Assembly (NCBI GenBank): GCA_028293285.1
Contig: JAQGPC010000295.1
Coordinates: forward strand, 1 to 64,000
Source: Pedosphaera sp.
GTDB taxonomy: Bacteria; Verrucomicrobiota; Verrucomicrobiia; Limisphaerales; Pedosphaeraceae
Length of the DNA: 64,000 nt
Reading direction: 5' to 3'
The translations under genes were made by a program, and so were the position numbers. Positions 56,688-64,000 of the stretch are shown one piece after another. Each line of letters starts with the position of its first letter. Positions within the stretch are counted from its first letter, which is position 1. Under the pieces are notes generated by a model. That model worked only from the letters and a program-made list of their open reading frames with translations. It made no database searches and was not told the DNA's origin.

Positions 56688-57758
56688 ATGACACAAAGTA
56701 TTACATTTTCAAGCTGCGCCGCACGATTGCGCGAGTTCATCCAACAAAGCGCTGGTGGTGCGCAAAAATTCAATGAATTAGCGCTGGAGCTTTTCGGCCT
56801 GCAATTTGCCGCCAACCAGCCATATGCGCGATTCTGCCAATCCCGCAAAGCAACGCCTGCAACGGTGCGGCATTGGGTGGACATTCCGGCCATGCCGACA
56901 GCGGGGTTCAAAGAACTGGAACTGACCAGCATTCCGTCAGCGGAGCGAACGAGGGTTTTTTATTCCAGCGGCACGACGGAACAACGTCCAAGCCGACACT
57001 TTCACAATGCGGAATCGCTGGCCATTTATGAAGCGTCATTACTGCCTTGGTTCAAAGCGCATCTTATGTCAGAGCAGATAAATTTTATTGCGCTCACGCC
57101 GCCACCGGAAAAGGCACCGCATTCATCTCTGGTGCATATGTTCGAAACGGTTGGCCGCGAACTCAATTCGCAGAAAATAGATTTTACGGGCACAGTTGGC
57201 AACGATGGGGCGTGGGGTCTGGATGAGGAGAAGACTGTTCAGATGCTTACGGCAGCGAACCAGCCGGTGATGTTGTTGGGAACGGCGTTTAGTTTTGTGC
57301 ATCTGGTGGATGCGCTGGCGGAAAGAAAACTTGCGATGCGATTACCTGAAGGTTCGCGAGTGTTGGAGACGGGTGGTTACAAAGGGCGGTCGCGGACGAT
57401 GCCAAAAACGGAATTGCACACATTGATTACACGCTGGTTAGGCGTGGAGACGTCGCGCATCGTTTGTGAGTATGGGATGAGTGAACTCAGTTCGCAGGCC
57501 TATGATAAGGCAATGCGGAGTGCGGAAAGGATCTTCAGGTTTCCGCCTTGGGCTAAGGTGCAGATTATTTCGCCTGAAACCGGCAAAGAAGTTGGCGAGG
57601 GCGAAACAGGATTGATAAGGGTGTTCGATTTGGCGAATGTTCGTTCGGTGATGGCGATCCAAACGGAAGATTTGGGCGTGCGACGTGGCGACGGCTTTGA
57701 GCTGATCGGCCGTGCCGCATTGTCTGAGCCGCGCGGTTGTTCGTTGATGAGTATTTAA
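56688..57758 (+). CDS. LuxE-like acyl-protein synthetase
   Basis: IPAMPTAGFKELELTSIP; VFYSSGTTEQRPSRH; VLETGGYKGRSRTMPKTELHTLITRWLGVETSRIVCEYGMSELSSQAYD. Confidence 0.88.
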   Translation: MTQSITFSSCAARLREFIQQSAGGAQKFNELALELFGLQFAANQPYARFCQSRKATPATVRHWVDIPAMPTAGFKELELTSIPSAERTRVFYSSGTTEQRPSRHFHNAESLAIYEASLLPWFKAHLMSEQINFIALTPPPEKAPHSSLVHMFETVGRELNSQKIDFTGTVGNDGAWGLDEEKTVQMLTAANQPVMLLGTAFSFVHLVDALAERKLAMRLPEGSRVLETGGYKGRSRTMPKTELHTLITRWLGVETSRIVCEYGMSELSSQAYDKAMRSAERIFRFPPWAKVQIISPETGKEVGEGETGLIRVFDLANVRSVMAIQTEDLGVRRGDGFELIGRAALSEPRGCSLMSI

Positions 57759-57761
57759 TAC

Positions 57762-58496
57762 ATGAAAAAATTTCTACTAATTGCAATCCTGGCATTCCCG
57801 GTGATTGGTCTGGTGTCTTGGGTCGTCTGGGGAACAAAGCAGAGAGTGCCGGTGAAAAAGCCCGTCGAGGTGCAGGTGGAGAAGACGGTTAAAGATCGAT
57901 TGCAGCAATATGGGCCGGAAGCACGGGCGCGGTTGAAACCATACTTTGAAGCAAAGCAGGTGGCTTATCCGCCGGTGCGGTTGACGCTGGTGGGTTTGAA
58001 GGAAGAGAAGACGTTGGAGTTGTATGCGGGAGGCAGCAATCAAAAGCTGGAATTCATTCGGGCTTATCCAATCCTGGCGGCGAGTGGCGTGGCCGGGCCG
58101 AAGCTGCGCCAAGGCGACAAGCAGGTACCGGAAGGAATTTACCCGGTGGAATGGCTTAATCCAAACAGCAGCTATCACCTTTCGTTTCGCATTGGATACC
58201 CGAACGAATTTGATCGTGAACATGCGCAAAGCGAAAGCCGCACGAATTTGGGCGGGGACATCATGATTCATGGCGATACAAAATCGGTGGGTTGTCTGGC
58301 AATGGGTGATCCGGCGTCGGAAGATTTGTTTGTGCTCGCGGCGGACACGGGAATTACGAATATCACGATTATTTTGAGTCCAGTGGATTTTCGAAAAGGG
58401 AAGACGGTGGAGATTACGGAGAAGTTGCCGAAGTGGACGCCGGGACTTTATGAGACGATCAAGGCGAAGTTGAATGAACTGCCGGTGAATAATTAA
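57762..58496 (+). CDS. L,D-transpeptidase (YkuD/YafK-like)
   Basis: SYHLSFRIGYPNEFD; DIMIHGDTKSVGCLAMGDPASEDLF (HxxxxSxGCxxM). Confidence 0.92.
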   Translation: MKKFLLIAILAFPVIGLVSWVVWGTKQRVPVKKPVEVQVEKTVKDRLQQYGPEARARLKPYFEAKQVAYPPVRLTLVGLKEEKTLELYAGGSNQKLEFIRAYPILAASGVAGPKLRQGDKQVPEGIYPVEWLNPNSSYHLSFRIGYPNEFDREHAQSESRTNLGGDIMIHGDTKSVGCLAMGDPASEDLFVLAADTGITNITIILSPVDFRKGKTVEITEKLPKWTPGLYETIKAKLNELPVNN

Positions 58497-58499
58497 AGG

Positions 58500-59771
58500 A
58501 TGAGTGCGGACAATAATCATAAAGTACGGACGCTTTGGCTATCGGGGGTGCTGCATGCGTTCACGCATCTGTACCAGATGGCGTTGGTGCCGCTTTATCT
58601 ATTGATTCAACGTGACTTGAAGTTGGATGGGGTGGAGCAGGCGACGTTGCTGGTGACAGTGATGGGATTCACCTATTTTCTGCCGAGTTATCCCATGGGT
58701 GTGCTGGCAGACCGAGTGAGTCGGAAAAAGCTTTTGGCGATCGGTTTGGCATTGAACGGGCTGGGATTTGTTCTCCTCGGTTTTTCTCCGAATTATGCTT
58801 GTGCCTTACTGAGTGTGGCGCTCGCGGGATTTGGAGGGAGTTTTTATCATCCGGCGGCGACGGCGCTGGTCGCGCGACTCTATCCTACCAACACCGGCAA
58901 AGCACTTGGATTGACCGCTATTGGCGCGAGCGTGGGTTTTTGTGTCAGCCCGATCTATGCCGGATGGCGCGCGGAAATGACGGGGAACTGGCGTTATCCG
59001 GTCGTCGAACTGGGAGTGATGGGGATTATTTGCTCGGTTATTTTTTATTTGCTGGCAGCGGAAGAACCGGTTGTTCCGGTGGCAGCAAAGACCAAAACGT
59101 CCGGCAAAAAATTATTTCCAACAAAGGCGCTGTGGATATTCTTTTTGATGGCGGCGTTCGCATTCAGCCTGCGCGACTTTGCGGGGATGGGTATGGGAAG
59201 CCTAGGCTCGTTGTTTTTGCAGAAGGCGCATGGATTCAATGCGCAAACCACGGGATTTATTCTATCTGGAATTTTCCTCGCATCGGCGGTCAGTAATCCC
59301 TTGTTTGGGCATTTGAGTGATCGAGGGCGGATACGATGGGCCATTGCGCTGTTGTTGCTGGCAACGGTAATGATTGCCATTTTTCCACACGTTTCCAAGG
59401 CTTGGATGTTCGTGGTATTGAGCGCGTATGGATTTTTCTTTTTAGCCAGCTATCCAGTCGTGGAAGCGGCGTTGATGGAATCGGTACCGGACGCGGTGCG
59501 GGGCCGGGTGTTTGGATTATTTATCACGTGCGGCGGATTGTTGGGAAACATTTCGCATTGGGCGGTAGGCGCGATGGTGAAAAACCTGGGACCAAAGGCC
59601 GTGATTGCCAGCAATTATTATTCACTTTATGGCTGGCTCGCCGTGGCGGTCGTGCTTTCAATGGCTGGCCTGCCTTGCCTCCATGCAATCCGAAACCGGG
59701 AGAAATTAAAGGGACATGTTTTGCCCGTAGTGATTCCCAGTGCCGTCGCGCCTGAATCCCCACTCCAATGA
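58500..59771 (+). CDS. MFS transporter
   Basis: 12-TM-like; FLPSYPMGVLADRVSRKKLLAIGL; GGSFYHPAATALVARLYPTNTGKALGLTAIGASVGFCVSPIYAG. Confidence 0.92.
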   Translation: MSADNNHKVRTLWLSGVLHAFTHLYQMALVPLYLLIQRDLKLDGVEQATLLVTVMGFTYFLPSYPMGVLADRVSRKKLLAIGLALNGLGFVLLGFSPNYACALLSVALAGFGGSFYHPAATALVARLYPTNTGKALGLTAIGASVGFCVSPIYAGWRAEMTGNWRYPVVELGVMGIICSVIFYLLAAEEPVVPVAAKTKTSGKKLFPTKALWIFFLMAAFAFSLRDFAGMGMGSLGSLFLQKAHGFNAQTTGFILSGIFLASAVSNPLFGHLSDRGRIRWAIALLLLATVMIAIFPHVSKAWMFVVLSAYGFFFLASYPVVEAALMESVPDAVRGRVFGLFITCGGLLGNISHWAVGAMVKNLGPKAVIASNYYSLYGWLAVAVVLSMAGLPCLHAIRNREKLKGHVLPVVIPSAVAPESPLQ

Positions 59772-61129
59772 ACCTGCCGAATTATTTTTTAGCAGATTTA
59801 CCGCCCGAGGCAACGCTGAGCCAGGCGATGATCGAGGAGGCGTGCCAGACGCTTAAACGAAATCGTGAGCAGTATCTGGCAAATCGCACGACGCCAAGTT
59901 TGATTCGTTTGATTAGCGGCGTGGCGGAGAACTGGCTGGAGCCGGATTATCCGTTTCGCAAGTTTGCGTTGGAACACGGGCCAAGGGCGACAGGTTTTTC
60001 AGCGGCCACGCTGACGGTTGGATTGGATAATTTTTTCAAACAGGTCACGGCGGAAAACCTGAATGCGTTACTGGTGCAGGAACTGGGACATACGCAGCGA
60101 TTGGATGCGCCCAGCGCAACGACAACAGAACAAAAAGGGTTGCGGGCGGCGCTGGCCAATGGGCCGGAATTTATCGCACATATCACGGGTGGGCGAATTC
60201 CGAATCCAGTGTTTATCAGCATTATTCTGGGCGTGCTGGTGCGGTCGGCGCAATTTGTGAAATGCGCGAGCGGCACTTCATTCCTGCCCCGACTGTTCGC
60301 GCATTCGCTGTATGATGCGGACCCGAAGCTGGGAGCTTGCCTGGAAATAGCCGAGTGGCGCGGGGGCACGGCGCATTTGGAAAAGGTTTTGTTCCATGAA
60401 GCGGATTGTGTCACGGCGACGGGGAGCGATGAGACGCTGGCGGAGATTCGCAAGCATGTGCCGATTAAGGCGCGGTTCCTGGGATACGGGCATCGGGTAA
60501 GTTTTGGATATGTGACACATGACGCGTTGGCAGGGTTTAGTCCGAAGAAAATCGTGGCGCGGGCGGCAACGGACGTGGTGGCTTGGAATCAATTGGGCTG
60601 CCTTTCGCCACATGTGATTTACGTGGAGAATGGTGGCGGCGTCACAGCGGACCAGTTTGCGGAGATGTTGGGCGAAGAATTGGCGCGACGGGAGCAATTG
60701 GAACCGCGCGGTGAGTTGCCGCCGGAATCGGCCGCGGTGATTGCATCGAAGCGGGCATTTTACGAGATTCGGGCGGCGCATTCGCCGGAGACGCGGCATT
60801 GGGCGAGCGAAAATTCGACAGCGTGGACGGTGATTTATGAGGCTGATCCCAGATTTCAATTATCCTGCCTGAACCGGTTTATTTATGTGAAAGGTGTGAC
60901 AAGCCTGACGGAGGCATTGCAAAATGCGGATAGTATTCGTGGAAAGGTTTCAACGGTGGGATTGGCTGGGACAGAGGAAAAGTTGCCGGAAATGGTGGCG
61001 CAATTGAGCCGATGGGGAGCGACGCGGGTTTGTCCGCTGGGGCAGATGCAAAATCCGCCATTGCTGTGGCGGCATGATGGTCGGCCAGCGTTGGGCGATT
61101 TGGTGACGTGGACGGATTGGGAACAGTGA
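59768..61129 (+). CDS. LuxC-like acyl-CoA reductase
   Basis: HITGGRIPNPVFISIILGVLVRSAQFVKCASGTSFLPRLFAHSL; DVVAWNQLGCLSPHVIYVENGGGVTADQFAEMLGEEL (active-site Cys context). Confidence 0.85.
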   Translation: MNLPNYFLADLPPEATLSQAMIEEACQTLKRNREQYLANRTTPSLIRLISGVAENWLEPDYPFRKFALEHGPRATGFSAATLTVGLDNFFKQVTAENLNALLVQELGHTQRLDAPSATTTEQKGLRAALANGPEFIAHITGGRIPNPVFISIILGVLVRSAQFVKCASGTSFLPRLFAHSLYDADPKLGACLEIAEWRGGTAHLEKVLFHEADCVTATGSDETLAEIRKHVPIKARFLGYGHRVSFGYVTHDALAGFSPKKIVARAATDVVAWNQLGCLSPHVIYVENGGGVTADQFAEMLGEELARREQLEPRGELPPESAAVIASKRAFYEIRAAHSPETRHWASENSTAWTVIYEADPRFQLSCLNRFIYVKGVTSLTEALQNADSIRGKVSTVGLAGTEEKLPEMVAQLSRWGATRVCPLGQMQNPPLLWRHDGRPALGDLVTWTDWEQ

Positions 61130-61183
61130 GCGGAAGACGGATGGCAGAGGTCAGAAGACGGAAGTCGGAATGAAAATGATTTT

Positions 61184-61546
61184 ATGAAGATGGAATTGAG
61201 AAAGACGTTTCAGTTTGAAGCGGCGCATTTGCTGCCGAATTTGCCGAAGGCGCACAAGTGCCGCCGACTGCACGGTCACAGTTTCAAGGCGGAGGTAGTG
61301 GTGAGCGGCGAATGCGATCCCAAGCTGGGCTGGGTGATGGATTATGCGGATATTTCGAAAGCATTCAAACCGCTCTGGGAAAAACTGGATCATTATTATT
61401 TAAATGAGATTCCCGGTCTGGAAAATCCAACGAGCGAAAATGTGGCGGCGTGGATCTGGAAAAAATTAAAACCAAAGCTGCCGCAATTAACGGAAGTGAT
61501 TGTAGCGGAGACATGTGCCGCGCGATGTGTTTATCGCGGGGAATGA
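61184..61546 (+). CDS. queD: 6-carboxytetrahydropterin synthase / 6-pyruvoyl-tetrahydropterin synthase-like
   Basis: FQFEAAHLLPNLPKAHKCRRLHGHSFKAEVVVSG; GWVMDYADISKAFKPLWEKLDHYYLNEI; ENPTSENVAAWIWKKLK. Confidence 0.95.
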   Translation: MKMELRKTFQFEAAHLLPNLPKAHKCRRLHGHSFKAEVVVSGECDPKLGWVMDYADISKAFKPLWEKLDHYYLNEIPGLENPTSENVAAWIWKKLKPKLPQLTEVIVAETCAARCVYRGE

Positions 61547-62251
61547 AAAGAAGTCCAGACGCAATGCCTGCAGGAAGGCTGTAAACACTGCTTATTTTCG
61601 GATGTAATAAGTTCGTCGGATATTTTTTTCGAACGCACGCAATATGGCAGTGTCTCTGTTACGAATGCTAAAACGTCCCATATCCATACAACGTTGTGTC
61701 CCGTTGCGCGACCGTGCCAAGCTTCATTTTTTTGAAGGAAATTGTGAACGGTGCGCGGTAAACTTCGGGTCGTTCATCCTTCAAGAATTTCAGAAGTCTT
61801 CAAAGTAACCTTTTCGTTGCCTGCAAGTTAAGTCGTGTTGCAGTCATGCAAGTCAGTCAGAAAAAATCTCAACAGAGTATCGGCCCTGGAATTTTTCCAG
61901 TGCGCATAAAAATGTGTAAGCGAAAAAGTTTACGCATTGCATCCCGCTTCCTTGCAACGAGCAGCACGGCAAAATGCAATTGCGCAGAAGCCTGGCAAGG
62001 CAAAATGCCCGTCTTAAGCGGTTCCGAAGCTTGGTCGAATCGCACCGTAATTCCATAAGCCAATCGGCATCATGGGATTATAGAAACGCAGAATCGTTGG
62101 CACGACATCTGCAACTCGACCCTCAATCAGAATAAAAATTTTAGGGGTCCCTGGAAAACACAATTTATGCGGCAGTAAGCGCATAGAAAACGGACAAACG
62201 GATCACAGATCAAGGGTCACACCTTGAAAAACACGAAAGAAAAAAATACGC

Positions 62252-64000
62252 ATGAGTTCTACAACCCTTCTGATTCAGTCGTTTTGTTTCGGAATGTTCC
62301 GCCCGGGTAAGCGGCGGATGACGGAGAAGCGAACATCCAATGGCCTGCTTTTTAAAACATCATTATTGATTTTTTTGAGTTGGGGAATTTCGTCAGCAGT
62401 TCACGCGACCGAGTATTACGTCACACCCACGGGAACGGCAGCCGGAAACGGCAGTAGCGCGAATCCCTGGGATTTGCAGACGGCGCTCAATCAACCAGCG
62501 AGCGTCAAGCCGGGGGACACGATCTGGGTGCGGGGCGGGGTGCATCGTCTATCCAACCGGCCGACCAAATTTGTAAGCCGGCTTTCCGGCGCTTCGGGTT
62601 TGCCGATCACGGTTCGCGCCTATCCGGGCGAACGGGCCACAATTGATGGAAATCTGCAGCAGACCGTTGGTGGCTGGGTGACGTACTGGGGATTGGAAGT
62701 CATGGATTCCCAGCAATTCGGTGCTGGCATCACGCCCACGCGCACCACCTCACAGAGCGGCCCGTGGCCGACCACCTGGTGGGCGACTTATGACGGCAAG
62801 CAGCAGGATTTCTGCGTTAGCGGGGTTGATATGCAAGCGCCCAACTGCAAATTGATCAACATGGTCATCCATGACAATGTCGGTGGTGGCCTGGGTGTGA
62901 ATGCGGCGGCGGGCAATATGGAAATGTACGGCACGCTTTCCTATTACAATGGCTGGCAAAGTACGGCCGATCGCGGTCACGGCCATGGCATCTACGGGCA
63001 GAATGCGGCCCCTACGACCAAGCGTATCCTTGATTGTTTGGTCTTTGATAACTTTGCAATCGGCATGCAGGCAACCGGCGCGGGACCCAATCCGGTCGCG
63101 GACAACTTTGACGTCGAAGGCAGTGCCTTCTTCCTCAATGGCGCATTGGCGCTTTCACATCAGAACAACCTGCTCATTGGCGCATTTCAAGGCCAGGCCC
63201 AAAATCCGATTGTGCGAACCAATTTCATTTATGACACGATGGGGAGCAGCTCGGACTTCTTTCTGGGTTATGATGGCGGTTCAATGAATGCCATTTGCCA
63301 GGGCAATTATTTCCAAACGAGCGCCATGTTCGGTGGAAACGTCAATATGACGTTGTCTGGAAATACGTTTGTGAGCGGCACCATTGGCATCACCCAAAGC
63401 AGTTATCCCAACAATAATTATCTGACCACCAAGCCGACCCAAAATGTGGTGGCGGTGCGGCCCAACAAGTATGAGCCGGGCCGGGCGAACATCGTCATCT
63501 ACAACTGGCAGAAGCTTAACGCGGTGGCAGTGGATGTGAGCAATGTATTGCCCACGGGCACGGCTTATGAAGTGCGCAATGCCCAGGATTTCTATGGGAT
63601 TCCGGTGACCACGGGCACTTATAATGGTGGGACGATCAGTGTGCCGATGACAGGCTTTACGGTAGCGAAGCCGGTGGGCATCGGTGCGCCGCCAACTTCC
63701 GGGCCGGACTTTGCCGCGTTAGTTCTATTGCCAACAACCTCGGTGACCCCTCCGAGCAATACTGCACCGACGGTTTCGAGTATTCCCAATCAAACTGTCA
63801 ATGCCGGGACGCCCACAGCGGCCATTGGCTTCACAGTAAGTGATGCCCAAACTGCGGCAGGCAGCCTGACCGTATCGGGCAGTTCATCCAACCCAACGCT
63901 GGTGCCCAATGCGAACATTGTGTTCGGCGGCAGTGGTTCAAGCCGCACGGTGACGGTGACTCCGGCAGCCAATCAATCGGGCACGGCGACTATTACTGTG
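62252..64000 (+). CDS. Secreted right-handed beta-helix protein with Ig/cadherin-like repeats, truncated by the window end
   Basis: Open frame to the window end (so absent from the ORF track): ...SAVHATEYYVTPTGTAAGNGSSANPWDLQTALNQPASVKPGDTIWVRGGVHRL...; C-terminal SSIPNQTVNAGTPTAAIGFTVSDAQTAAGSLTVSGSSSNPTLVPNANIVFGGSGSSRTVTVTPAANQSGTATITV. Confidence 0.88.
   Translation, partial: MSSTTLLIQSFCFGMFRPGKRRMTEKRTSNGLLFKTSLLIFLSWGISSAVHATEYYVTPTGTAAGNGSSANPWDLQTALNQPASVKPGDTIWVRGGVHRLSNRPTKFVSRLSGASGLPITVRAYPGERATIDGNLQQTVGGWVTYWGLEVMDSQQFGAGITPTRTTSQSGPWPTTWWATYDGKQQDFCVSGVDMQAPNCKLINMVIHDNVGGGLGVNAAAGNMEMYGTLSYYNGWQSTADRGHGHGIYGQNAAPTTKRILDCLVFDNFAIGMQATGAGPNPVADNFDVEGSAFFLNGALALSHQNNLLIGAFQGQAQNPIVRTNFIYDTMGSSSDFFLGYDGGSMNAICQGNYFQTSAMFGGNVNMTLSGNTFVSGTIGITQSSYPNNNYLTTKPTQNVVAVRPNKYEPGRANIVIYNWQKLNAVAVDVSNVLPTGTAYEVRNAQDFYGIPVTTGTYNGGTISVPMTGFTVAKPVGIGAPPTSGPDFAALVLLPTTSVTPPSNTAPTVSSIPNQTVNAGTPTAAIGFTVSDAQTAAGSLTVSGSSSNPTLVPNANIVFGGSGSSRTVTVTPAANQSGTATITV

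Noticed and set aside
56688-61129. Bioluminescence operon
   Set aside because: No luxA, luxB or luxD in the window; only LuxC/LuxE-like enzymes are present.

Overview
This is a 64-kb chromosomal window that looks like a member of the Verrucomicrobiota, judged from gene content (PEP-CTERM protein, DUF1501 protein, solitary DUF1559-like pseudopilins, B12-dependent RNR). Most of it is single-copy core and metabolic genes: an ABC exporter with three paralogous permeases, tRNA-Ser(GCU), phosphoglucomutase, an isolated nuoA, family-4 UDG, an MsbA-like ABC transporter, a UvrD/PcrA helicase, a SpoIIE/STAS pair, holA, nrdJ, der, and others. The most notable structures are: (1) a 1153-bp IS1-like element at 44647-45799 with perfect 22-bp TIRs and a perfect 8-bp TSD. 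Its transposase is internally deleted and frameshifted, but two overlapping passenger ORFs are intact; one is a 58-aa two-TM peptide absent from the ORF track whose stop codon lies inside the TIR. (2) A long mosaic intergenic 'word' repeat present in opposite orientation at ~530-1260 and ~29590-30090, with a fragment at ~61131. (3) A 21-bp-period degenerate tandem repeat at 198-344. (4) Two copies of one palindromic hairpin (33562-33605 and 56370-56407) with compensatory stem changes. (5) A tight operon pairing LuxE-like and LuxC-like acyl-reduction enzymes with an L,D-transpeptidase and an MFS transporter. Both window edges cut genes: an IS5-type transposase N-terminus on the left and a beta-helix/repeat surface protein on the right. 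All family calls come from reading motifs by eye; no database search was run.
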